A DNA stretch of 64,000 nt. It comes from JAMQPK01 sp963782595. GTDB taxonomy: Bacteria; Acidobacteriota; Vicinamibacteria; Vicinamibacterales; JAMQPK01. Location of the stretch: contig CAWAKJ010000003.1 in assembly GCA_963782595.1 (NCBI GenBank), forward strand, positions 434,001 to 498,000, given 5' to 3'. The translations under genes and the position numbers were made by a program. This document shows positions 41,463 through 51,477 of this stretch, piece by piece (the stretch's first letter is position 1; every line of letters begins with the position of its first letter). Below the pieces are notes generated by a model that made no database searches, was not told the DNA's origin, and worked only from the letters and a program-made list of their open reading frames with translations.

Positions 41463-42383
41463 ATGTCCGATTCCGTCGCCATCCTGGAACACGTCGGCGT
41501 GCGCTACGGCAGGCAGTGGGCGCTGACGGATGTCTCGGCGGTCTTCCCGGCCGGCGCGGTCGGGCTGCTCGGACCGAACGGCGCCGGCAAGAGCACGATG
41601 CTGAAGGCGCTGCTCGGGCTCATCCAGCCAGACAGCGGCCGCATCACCGTGCTCGGCCTCGATGTCGCGGTGACGCCGCTCGACATCCGCGCCCGTGTCG
41701 GTTACATGCCTGAAAGCGACGCTCAGATTCCCGGCATGACGGCGGTCTCGTTCGTGGCCTACTGCGGCGAGCTGTCCGGCCTGCCTGCCGCCGATGCGAT
41801 GCAGCGGGCCCACGAAGTCCTGTACTACGTCGGCCTGGGCGAAGCCCGCTATCGGAACGTCGAGACTTATTCGACGGGCATGAAGCAGCGCATCAAGCTG
41901 GCGCAGGCGCTCGTGCACGATCCCGATCTGCTGCTCCTCGACGAGCCGACCAACGGTATGGATCCCAAGGGGCGCGACGACATGCTCGCGCTCGTCCACG
42001 ACATCGCTCACAACAAACACATCAGCCTGATTCTCTCGTCGCACGTCATGCCCGACGTCGAATCGGTTTGCGACGAAGTCGTCGTGATGAACCGCGGGCA
42101 GGTCGTCATGCACGGGCCCATCGACTCGCTCAAAAAGCCCGCGGGCCACATTTTCGAGGTCCGCGTGAAAGGCGACAGGGACGCGTTTGTCGAGCGCCTC
42201 CGTCTGCAGGCCTTTGAATGCCGGGAAACCGACGCGGATGTGCTTCGGGTGCTCATGCCGCCAGGTGCGGGCGCCGAACAGCTGTTTGCGTCTGCGGCCC
42301 ACGTCGGCGCGCAGGTGCGCCACCTGAAGCAGAGCATCCCGACGCTCGAAGATGTCTTTGCGCAGGCGATGGGAGAGGAATAG
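41463..42383 (+). CDS. ABC-2 type transporter ATPase, pair 1
   Basis: A 306-residue ATPase with Walker A GPNGAGKSTM, Q-loop region MPESDAQIPG, a degenerate signature YSTGMKQRIKLAQAL and Walker B LLLLDEPTNGMD. The C-terminal extension is the type seen in CcmA/NatA-like exporters. It is followed with no gap by a permease, then by a second ATPase/permease pair. The cargo is unknown. Confidence 0.93.
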   Translation: MSDSVAILEHVGVRYGRQWALTDVSAVFPAGAVGLLGPNGAGKSTMLKALLGLIQPDSGRITVLGLDVAVTPLDIRARVGYMPESDAQIPGMTAVSFVAYCGELSGLPAADAMQRAHEVLYYVGLGEARYRNVETYSTGMKQRIKLAQALVHDPDLLLLDEPTNGMDPKGRDDMLALVHDIAHNKHISLILSSHVMPDVESVCDEVVVMNRGQVVMHGPIDSLKKPAGHIFEVRVKGDRDAFVERLRLQAFECRETDADVLRVLMPPGAGAEQLFASAAHVGAQVRHLKQSIPTLEDVFAQAMGEE

Positions 42384-43232
42384 ATGCCCATTCACCGCGA
42401 GCGATACAGAAGACGGGAAGGCGGCATCAATCTGCCGGGTCGTGCGTGGATGGTGATCGCCGCAAACGGCCTGCGGACGCTCTCGCGAAAGCGCGCGTTT
42501 CTGTTCCTGATGATTCTGGCGTGGATCCCCGTCGTTGTCCGGGGCGTGCAGATCTGGGCGGCGGCCAACGTGCCGGGTGTGTCGCAAATGGGGCTGCTCG
42601 CCGTGACGCCGCAAACCTTCCGCGATTTTCTCAACCAGCAGGAGCCCCTCGTTTTTTTCATCACCGTGTACGTCGGCTCGGGGCTGATTGCCGACGACAT
42701 CCGCGCGAAAGCGCTTCAACTGTACCTGTCGCGGCCCGTCACGCGGTCGCAGTACATCGCCGGCAAAGCCGCGATTCTGATGGCCGCGCTCGCCGCGGTC
42801 ACCTGGCTGCCCGCTCTGCTGCTGTTGTTTCTCGTCCCCGCGTTCATGGGCAGCATGGCTTTCGTGAGCGCCAACCTGTCGCTCGTCCCATCGATCTCGG
42901 CGTACGCGGTCATTCAAATCACGCTCTCGGTGTTTCTGATTCTCGCGCTCTCGTCGATGAGTAACAGCCGATGGTTCGTCGCGGTGATGTACGCCGGCCT
43001 CGCGTTCTTCACTCACGCGGTCTACGGTGTGATTGCAGGCGTTGGCGACAGCACGATGTTCTCCTGGGTATCGATCTTTGCCAACGTGCACCAGGTCGGC
43101 GACGTGTTATTTCGGATGCCGCCGCGCTATGACACGCCCCCGCTGGTCTCTGCCCTGGTCATCGTGGTCGTCATCTCGATCGCGGCATTCGTGTTGAGCC
43201 GGCGCATTCGCGCCATCGAGGTCGTGACGTGA
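42384..43232 (+). CDS. ABC-2 type transporter permease, pair 1
   Basis: A 282-residue membrane protein with about six helices (VFFITVYVGSGLIADDIRAK, YIAGKAAILMAALAAVTWLP). The motif ALQLYLSRPVTRSQYIAGK matches the FxRPxxRxxxxxGK region of ABC-2 permeases, also present in the second permease. ATG directly after the ATPase stop, GGAG 9 nt upstream; GTGA overlap with the next gene. Confidence 0.88.
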   Translation: MPIHRERYRRREGGINLPGRAWMVIAANGLRTLSRKRAFLFLMILAWIPVVVRGVQIWAAANVPGVSQMGLLAVTPQTFRDFLNQQEPLVFFITVYVGSGLIADDIRAKALQLYLSRPVTRSQYIAGKAAILMAALAAVTWLPALLLLFLVPAFMGSMAFVSANLSLVPSISAYAVIQITLSVFLILALSSMSNSRWFVAVMYAGLAFFTHAVYGVIAGVGDSTMFSWVSIFANVHQVGDVLFRMPPRYDTPPLVSALVIVVVISIAAFVLSRRIRAIEVVT

Positions 43233-44242
43233 CAACGACCGGAAACGAAATGAGCGACGAGCGGAGTGGGGCGATGGGGCCCCACGAGCGAGTCGCTGGA
43301 GCGGGGCGAGGGGCCCCCGCGACTAGCATTGTCGCCACTGACCACCTGTCGAAGTGGTACGGACAGGTCATCGGGTTGAACGATGTCACGCTCTCCATCG
43401 GCGGGGGCGTCACGGGGCTTCTCGGTCCGAACGGCGCTGGAAAATCGACGCTCCTGAAGCTGCTCACCGGACAACTGAAGCCGAGCAAGGGCTCTGTGAA
43501 AGTGCTGAACGAGCCGGTGTGGGGCAATCCAGGCATCTACCGTCGCATGGGGGTGTGTCCCGAGCAGGACGCCTTCTACGATCGCATGACAGGCCACGAA
43601 TGGGTGACGGCGCTGCTACGCCTGCACGGGTGCGGCGAGCGCGAAGCGTCGGACACGGCCATGGCGGCGCTGGAGCAGGTGGACCTGGTCGAGGCAGCCA
43701 ACAAGCGAATCGGCGCGTACAGTAAAGGTATGCGTCAGCGCGTGAAGCTGGCTCAGGCGATCGCGCACGAACCCGAGCTGCTGGTGCTCGACGAGCCGTT
43801 GTCCGGTATGGATCCCCTCGCACGTCGCAAGACGATTCGTCTGCTCCGCGGCTGGGCCGCCAAAGGCCGCAACGTCATCGTCTCCAGCCACATCCTTCAC
43901 GAAGTCGAGGCGCTCACGTCCGACATTCTGCTGATGCACCACGGCCGGGTACTGGCCGAAGGCAACGTACACCAGATTCGCGATCTCATCGACGAACATC
44001 CGCATACCGTGTGTTTGCGCTCGAAGCGGCCGCGCGCCCTCGCGACCGCGCTGGTGGAAAACGAAGACGTGCTGAGCGTCCGGTTCGAGGAAGATGCGGT
44101 GTTCGTGCAGACGGCGAAGCCCGACCTTTTCTACGCGCGTGTGACGGACATGGCCGCCAACGACGGAGCCGGCGACATCTACGAAATCACCTCGCCTGAT
44201 GACAACCTGCAAGCTGTCTTCGAATATCTGGTGAAGTCATGA
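43229..44242 (+). CDS. ABC-2 type transporter ATPase, pair 2
   Basis: A 337-residue ATPase. Walker A GPNGAGKSTLL, signature YSKGMRQRVKLAQAI, Walker B LLVLDEPLSGMD and a C-terminal regulatory extension. The first about 33 residues (43255-43327) are encoded by a GC-rich repeat and read as low-complexity SDERSGAMGPHERVAGAGRG; the conserved fold begins at about residue 34 (VATDHLSKWYG). The GTG at 43229 overlaps the permease stop. Either the repeat extends the protein or the true start lies further in. Confidence 0.9.
   Translation: MTTTGNEMSDERSGAMGPHERVAGAGRGAPATSIVATDHLSKWYGQVIGLNDVTLSIGGGVTGLLGPNGAGKSTLLKLLTGQLKPSKGSVKVLNEPVWGNPGIYRRMGVCPEQDAFYDRMTGHEWVTALLRLHGCGEREASDTAMAALEQVDLVEAANKRIGAYSKGMRQRVKLAQAIAHEPELLVLDEPLSGMDPLARRKTIRLLRGWAAKGRNVIVSSHILHEVEALTSDILLMHHGRVLAEGNVHQIRDLIDEHPHTVCLRSKRPRALATALVENEDVLSVRFEEDAVFVQTAKPDLFYARVTDMAANDGAGDIYEITSPDDNLQAVFEYLVKS
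43255..43327. repeat. GC-rich GGGGCGAGGGGCCCCCGCGAC element (family I, copy 2), in an N-terminus
   Basis: Reverse-complement match to 22898-22972 over about 70 nt, including GGGGCCCCAC and GGAGCGGGGCGAGGGGCCCC. Here it lies in the 5' end of the second ABC ATPase gene and stays in frame with it. Confidence 0.85.
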
Positions 44243-45108
44243 CCCATTCGACTCGCGCCCTGAGTTCATCGAAGGGCGCTCGCTCAGGGCAGGCCGACTT
44301 CTGGAACGCCGTGTTCCGGGTCTTCGACCTGTCGATCACCCAGATGCTCTGGTCGAGGCGGACTGTGTTCATGCTGCTGGCGACCGGAGCGCCAGTCGTC
44401 ATCGCGGTGCTCCTTCGCGTGATTCACGAGATGGGGATGTCCTCCTTCAGAGTGAATGGAGTGCCAGTGCCTGGGCCGGTGATTTTCGGCGGCATGATCT
44501 GGCTGCTCTATCTGCGGTTCGTCGTGCCGGTGCTTGGCGCGTTCTATGGCACATCGCTGATCTCAGACGAAGTCGAAGATCGCACGATCACGTATCTCTT
44601 CACGCGGCCCGTGCCGCGCGGCGCCATCATTATCGGCAAATATCTCGCATATGTGGTCTGCACGGGTCTCGTCGTGCTGCCCTCCGTGACGGCCGTCTAC
44701 CTGTTGATTACGCCAGTGGCCGGCGGCAGTATCGGGGCGACGTTTCCACAACTGCTTACCGATCTCGGTCTCCTGGCGCTGGGGCTCGCGGTGTACGGCG
44801 CCGTTTTCGCGCTCATCGGCGCGCTCGTTCCCCGGCCGCTGGTTGCCGGCCTGCTGCTGGTCTTTGGATGGGAGCAGATCGCGTTGCTCATTCCCGGTTA
44901 CCTTCGCCGTTTCACCGTCGCGCACTACCTGCAGGCGCTCGTTCCTCACTCGATGCCGCAGGACGACACCGTCTCCGCGATTCAGTCGCTTTTCTCTGAA
45001 CCGCCGTCTGCGTTGTCCAGCCTGACGGCGCTCGCGGTGATTCTCACAGTTGCGCTATGGCTGGCGGCGCGAACCGTCGAAAAGCGGGAGTACGTGTTGG
45101 ACCAATAG
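44239..45108 (+). CDS. ABC-2 type transporter permease, pair 2
   Basis: A 289-residue permease with about six helices. ITYLFTRPVPRGAIIIGKYL parallels the first permease and marks the ABC-2 family. ATGA overlap with the ATPase. The first about 20 residues (THSTRALSSSKGARSGQADF) are encoded by a CCCTGAGTTCATCGAAGGGC-type repeat (44246-44292); the family-like helix begins later (SITQMLWSRRTVFMLLATG). Confidence 0.88.
   Translation: MTHSTRALSSSKGARSGQADFWNAVFRVFDLSITQMLWSRRTVFMLLATGAPVVIAVLLRVIHEMGMSSFRVNGVPVPGPVIFGGMIWLLYLRFVVPVLGAFYGTSLISDEVEDRTITYLFTRPVPRGAIIIGKYLAYVVCTGLVVLPSVTAVYLLITPVAGGSIGATFPQLLTDLGLLALGLAVYGAVFALIGALVPRPLVAGLLLVFGWEQIALLIPGYLRRFTVAHYLQALVPHSMPQDDTVSAIQSLFSEPPSALSSLTALAVILTVALWLAARTVEKREYVLDQ
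44246..44292. repeat. GCCCTGAG/CTCAGGGC inverted repeat in a permease N-terminus (family O)
   Basis: GCCCTGAGTTCATCGAAGGGC and GCTCAGGGC form inverted arms next to TTCGACTCGC. This is the widespread TTCGANNAACTCAGGGC-type bacterial repeat. On the other strand it would give the familiar PFDELRAR peptide. Part of the same word appears in the composite element at 63825-63903. Confidence 0.7.
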
Positions 45109-45114
45109 GCAGGC

Positions 45115-45185
45115 AGAGTTCGCAGATTCGCAGATTGGCGGATTCGCAGATTGGGACACCAACCACTAACCACCAACCACCAACC
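45115..45185. repeat. GCAGATTC and CAACCACTAACCAC word repeats (family E-like)
   Basis: CGCAGATTCGCAGATTGGCG (45121-45140) and GATTCGCAGATTGGGA (45141-45156), followed by CCAACCACTAACCACCAACC. They fill the gap between the second ABC permease and the anchored protein at 45234. No inverted partner is complete here. Confidence 0.6.
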
Positions 45186-45233
45186 CGGAAGGAACTGGCG
45201 CCAGCCGGGTTCCGTCTAACTTGGGTACCGGCT

Positions 45234-46277
45234 ATGACCAAAAAAACGCGGTATTTCCTGCTCAGCGCGGTGGGCGTGCTCCTTGTCGGGCTGGCGGGGG
45301 GGCTTATCGCCTACCTTGTCAATAACCGCGGTCCGGCGCTGCCGAACGGATTGCCGCCGGAAGTTCGCTATGTGCCATCCACTGCCGAAGTGGTGGCGTT
45401 CGCAAATGTCCAGGCCGTCATGAACTCCGAGCTGCGCCGAGAGCTCATGCCCACCATCGAGGCCGGGGGGCGTAGGGGCCGGCAGATGATGAGCGACTTC
45501 GCCGGCGTCGATCTCGAGAAGCAGGTCAACCGGGTTGTCGGATATGTGGAGCCGTACAAGCCAGCCGATCCACAGACGCAAGGGCGGCCGGAGATGCCCA
45601 GGGGATTGATGCTCGTCCAGGGCACATTCGACCAGGCGCGCATCGAGCAGTTCATCCGCGAGCGCGGCGGCGTCATGGAGGACTACAACGGAAAGAAGAT
45701 GTTCGTCCAGAAACTGCCCGTCCATGACGAAGAGAAGCAAGTCGCCGTTGGCCTGGCGGCTCCGGACCTCATCGCGATCGGCGAAGCCGATCTCGTCCGT
45801 CGCGCGCTCGATCGTGCGGCCGGTGCGTCCAGCAACCCGCAGGACATCACCACAAACGCCGAGATGATGAATCTCATCCGGGACGCGGCTGGCAGCACAG
45901 CTTGGGTGGTCGGGCAGTTCGATGCCGTCAGGCGCCGCATGCACTTGCCGGACGCCGTCAGCGACAAGGTACCGCCGGTGCGCCTCATGTCGGTGAAGGC
46001 AAACGTGAATGGCGGGATGAAAGCCACGATTCGGGCGGAGACCGCCGACAAGGCCGCCGCGGATCAGCTTCGCGACGTCGTGCGCGGCTTCGTCTCGCTG
46101 GCGCGCCTGCAGGGCGGCGGCACGCCGGCACTCGACAGCGCGCTCAAAACCGTCGAGCTGTCCGGGACGAATACGACCGTGCAGATGTCCTTTGCCCTCG
46201 CGCCAGACACACTGCGCATGCTCACTCCCCGCGGTAGAGGAGGTCGAGGACGCGGGAACCCGGAACGGGAGAAGTGA
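45234..46277 (+). CDS. Membrane-anchored protein of unknown function
   Basis: A 347-residue protein from the ATG at 45234; the open frame before it overlaps the permease gene and repeat. One N-terminal membrane segment (about 6-28, YFLLSAVGVLLVGLAGGLIA). The rest is predicted extracytoplasmic, with alpha/beta content (VRYVPSTAEVVAFANVQAVM, VDLEKQVNRVVGYVEP). The C-terminus is Arg/Gly-rich (RGRGGRGRGNPEREK). I recognise no specific family. It resembles loosely conserved proteins that follow exporter genes. It may belong with the exporter, but a repeat-filled gap separates them. Confidence 0.75.
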   Translation: MTKKTRYFLLSAVGVLLVGLAGGLIAYLVNNRGPALPNGLPPEVRYVPSTAEVVAFANVQAVMNSELRRELMPTIEAGGRRGRQMMSDFAGVDLEKQVNRVVGYVEPYKPADPQTQGRPEMPRGLMLVQGTFDQARIEQFIRERGGVMEDYNGKKMFVQKLPVHDEEKQVAVGLAAPDLIAIGEADLVRRALDRAAGASSNPQDITTNAEMMNLIRDAAGSTAWVVGQFDAVRRRMHLPDAVSDKVPPVRLMSVKANVNGGMKATIRAETADKAAADQLRDVVRGFVSLARLQGGGTPALDSALKTVELSGTNTTVQMSFALAPDTLRMLTPRGRGGRGRGNPEREK

Positions 46278-46284
46278 TCTAAAA

Positions 46285-46361
46285 TTAGGAATCTACAATC
46301 TACAATCTAGAATCTGAAATGTAGGAGTTTTACAGACAGATTCTAGATTCTAGTTTCCAGA
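46285..46361. repeat. AATCTACAATCTAGAATCTG inverted word repeat
   Basis: AATCTACAATCTACAATC and TAGAATCTG (46290-46316) face CAGATTCTAGATTCTAG and TTTCCAGATT (46336-46361). An AT-rich member of the same style of word repeat, filling the gap before the 46376 gene. Confidence 0.65.
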
Positions 46362-46375
46362 TTACTGAATCAGCC

Positions 46376-46777
46376 ATGCCAGATCGGGTGTTCTTCTACG
46401 GCACGCTCCGCACGGGCTTCAATCGTACGACGCGCGCGGGGATCGATGCCCTCCTGCAGTTTGTCGGCCGCGGCTGGATTCAGGGAAAGCTCTTCGACCT
46501 GGGGATTTATCCCGCCGCGGTTCCCGCGAGCGACGCACGCGTGCGGGGCGAAGTGTTCGAGATGACAGACCCTCCAACCGTGCTCGCTGCCCTCGATCGC
46601 ATCGAAGGCTATCGCTCCTCGGAGCCGGAACGCAGCCTCTACACCCGCGCACACGTCGCGGCGACCATGGACGACGGGCGGACGGAAGAGGTGTGGGTAT
46701 ATTTCTACAACGCACCGCTTGGGCAAGCGCCGCGAATTGCGTCAGGTGATTACATGGAGCACCTGAAGAATCGATAA
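46376..46777 (+). CDS. Gamma-glutamylcyclotransferase-like (AIG2/GGCT) protein
   Basis: A 133-residue GGCT-fold protein. The substrate-binding VFFYGTLR motif is at the N-terminus, then a GEVFEMTDPPTVLAALDRIE stretch; the Glu in DRIEGY is the family's catalytic acid. The C-terminal strand EEVWVYFYN fits. Relatives release 5-oxoproline from gamma-glutamyl compounds; the true substrate is not known. Confidence 0.9.
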   Translation: MPDRVFFYGTLRTGFNRTTRAGIDALLQFVGRGWIQGKLFDLGIYPAAVPASDARVRGEVFEMTDPPTVLAALDRIEGYRSSEPERSLYTRAHVAATMDDGRTEEVWVYFYNAPLGQAPRIASGDYMEHLKNR

Positions 46778-46782
46778 GAACA

Positions 46783-46857
46783 CAGTCAGGGCAGAGGGCA
46801 GAGGGATGATGGCATACGGCACTCTCTTCCATCTGCCATCCGCCATCTGCCCTGACA
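46783..46857. repeat. GGCAGAGGGCAGAGG inverted word repeat (family F)
   Basis: GTCAGGGCAGAGGGCAGAGG (46785-46804) faces CCATCTGCCATCCGCCATCT and GCCCTGAC (46829-46856). It lies between two convergent genes. Related words are at 12-52. Confidence 0.7.
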
Positions 46858-46859
46858 CC

Positions 46860-47216
46860 CTAAACTAACCGCCGTCCGGCCTTGATCGCCTCGATAAACC
46901 CCACAATCACTTCGCGGATGCGATCGGAGGGCTCGATGAACTCGACGCCGGACCGGTAGTGGACGATCTCCTGATCCACGTCGCTGATGCGGCAGTGCGC
47001 CACGCGGCCCTTCAAGACGATTGATTGTTCTCCGAGGGTCAATCTGATGTCGTGCAGGGAATTGATGTGGAGAGGAAACGACGTTTCGACGAGGCATCCA
47101 CCCCGGCTGATCTCTCTGATGGACAAGGGCTGGAATACCATCACCTCGCCATGGAGTTCGCCGAGAATTTCTACGCGTTCTCGGTCGCGCTTTTCATCAG
47201 AGGGCGGCTCCGTCAC
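46860..47216 (-). CDS. PilZ-domain protein
   Basis: A 118-residue protein with the PilZ layout: an arginine-containing N-terminal motif (KRDRERVEI), then IREISRGGCLVETSFPL corresponding to [D/N]xSxxG (here E-I-S-R-G-G), and strands IRLTLGEQSIVLKGRVAHCR and YRSGVEFIE. One position of the binding motif is altered (Glu in place of Asp/Asn), so cyclic di-GMP binding may be weak. With the GGDEF and HD-GYP genes it adds a potential receptor. GTG start. Confidence 0.8.
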   Translation of the reverse strand: MTEPPSDEKRDRERVEILGELHGEVMVFQPLSIREISRGGCLVETSFPLHINSLHDIRLTLGEQSIVLKGRVAHCRISDVDQEIVHYRSGVEFIEPSDRIREVIVGFIEAIKAGRRLV

Positions 47217-47273
47217 GCGGCGTACGGTACCAGACTTTGATGATTCTGTACAGGACTGCCAGACCAGAAACTA

Positions 47274-47320
47274 GGGATTAGGGATTGGGATTGGGATTGG
47301 GATTGGGATTGGGGATTAGG
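47274..47320. repeat. GGGATT tandem word repeat (family C)
   Basis: Eight near-perfect GGGATT-type words in tandem (GGGATTGGGATT units flanked by GGGATTAGGG and GGGGATTAGG) between the PilZ gene and the terminator of the next gene. No inverted arm. Hexamer slippage would explain length variation. Confidence 0.8.
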
Positions 47321-47324
47321 ACCG

Positions 47325-47361
47325 AAAAAAAGGGGGCGATGGAGCTTATGCTCCCCGCCCC
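47325..47361 (-). terminator. Intrinsic terminator of the receiver-like gene
   Basis: On the minus strand, GGGGCGGGGAGC, loop ATAA and GCTCCATCGCCCCC form a GC-rich stem, followed directly by TTTTTTT (47331-47325). It lies about 50 nt after the stop of the receiver-like gene at 47410. Confidence 0.85.
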
Positions 47362-47409
47362 TCTCAGCTTTTACAGATACTCGCGGATGCCGTCTGCCGA
47401 CTGACCGCC

Positions 47410-47793
47410 CTAATTCAGCTGCAATGCCGCCGGCTGGCAAAAGACATCGTCCGGCGGATCAAGCGAATCATCCTGCGCGACCTGCTCTTCCTGTGTGACC
47501 GTGCAGGTCACCACAGGGATGGTCCGGGTCTCCGCATCCAGCTTCAGCATCGACAGTACCTGGAATCCGTCGAGATCGTCGATGTCGAGGCAGACAATTA
47601 TCAGATTAGGCGTGAGACGCTTGATATGGGTATACGCATGTTCCGTTGACTCGACGAACACCACATCGTACTGGCCCGCGTCGAGAACGTTTTCCAGTAA
47701 CCCGTTCAATTGCGACTGTTTGCTGACCACGACGACCTGCTGTGAGGTGGCCCTCATCGTCAGCGGCGCTCTCGTTTCCATGGTGGTCATCAT
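47410..47793 (-). CDS. Atypical receiver-domain (CheY-like) protein
   Basis: A 127-residue protein from ATG 47793, with a strong GGAGG about 5 nt upstream. The fold reads as a response-regulator receiver (QQVVVVSKQSQLNGLLENVL, LIIVCLDIDDLDGFQVLSML, IPVVTCTVTQEE). The central Asp (VCLD) is present. The N-terminal acidic pair that binds Mg is replaced by SK, the loop after the Asp is two residues short, and the conserved C-terminal Lys is missing. It is probably a pseudo-receiver. After the TAG stop the same frame continues for 12 codons (GGQSADGIREYL) to a TAA at 47371-47373, suggesting an earlier, longer C-terminus or read-through. Confidence 0.75.
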   Translation of the reverse strand: MMTTMETRAPLTMRATSQQVVVVSKQSQLNGLLENVLDAGQYDVVFVESTEHAYTHIKRLTPNLIIVCLDIDDLDGFQVLSMLKLDAETRTIPVVTCTVTQEEQVAQDDSLDPPDDVFCQPAALQLN

Positions 47794-48005
47794 GTCTGCC
47801 TCCAGTCTCCTGCGACCATGTAATACAAGAAGCAGGCCAACCACCGCGGTGCAAAACGGCACAATAAAAACGCCACTTGTTCAAGCAGTTGCGCGGATTG
47901 TCGCTGGTTTTGGAGCCTAAAGGAGTCGTACAAAAAAAGTGGGGGAGCAGAATGATCCCCCAAACTGCACGAATGTAACCAGGTTGCGGGTTTGCAGGAA
48001 AAACT

Positions 48006-48042
48006 GTAGGGCGGGTCTTGACCTGCAAGACCCGCCCTACAT
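48006..48042. repeat. TGTAGGGCGGGTCTTG palindrome (family A)
   Basis: Sixteen-bp perfect arms TGTAGGGCGGGTCTTG and CAAGACCCGCCCTACA with a 5-nt loop (ACCTG), downstream of the TonB receptor stop (48073, minus strand). Fourth copy of the family. The gap 47794-48072 otherwise holds only an A-rich stretch (GTACAAAAAAAGTGGGGGAG) with no gene. Confidence 0.88.
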
Positions 48043-48072
48043 CGAACCTAACGAACTTACGAACCCGACGAA

Positions 48073-51198
<3,126 letters not shown>

Positions 51199-51477
51199 AG
51201 CCTCTCCTTCAACAAAAGCCTGGGCGTCACTATTAACGTCCCAGCAGAACCTCTAACCAGAAAGATGCCAACAGTTACGACCTTCGAATATAACAAATTG
51301 CTAACAATTTACAGAGGCATACGGATCAAATTGTATGTAAATCCAAATTTCCGAGAGCAATGATCCAAAATCATGAAGTGAGTGGTTGGCTGATCCGCCC
51401 AAATCCTGCAAATCCATGAACCCTTAAGGGGTTGTGCTTCTATCGCGATCGGCGGAAAATCCGATAACGAAAGCAGG
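51199..51477. other. AT-rich divergent intergenic region between two receptor genes
   Basis: A 279-nt gap without a gene. Its centre (51290-51345) is much more AT-rich than the surrounding DNA, with AACAAATTGCTAACAATTTA and several TATA-like words, as expected for two divergent promoters. I cannot pick -10/-35 pairs with confidence. None of the word repeats found elsewhere is present. Confidence 0.6.

Noticed and set aside
46419..46832. Minus-strand frame overlapping the gamma-glutamylcyclotransferase gene
   Set aside because: Arg/Ser/Pro-rich shadow; the plus strand has the FFYGTLR and DRIEGY motifs.
47274..47320. GGGATT array as a CRISPR-like or spacer array
   Set aside because: Units are 6 nt with no unique spacers and no cas genes nearby; it is a simple word repeat.
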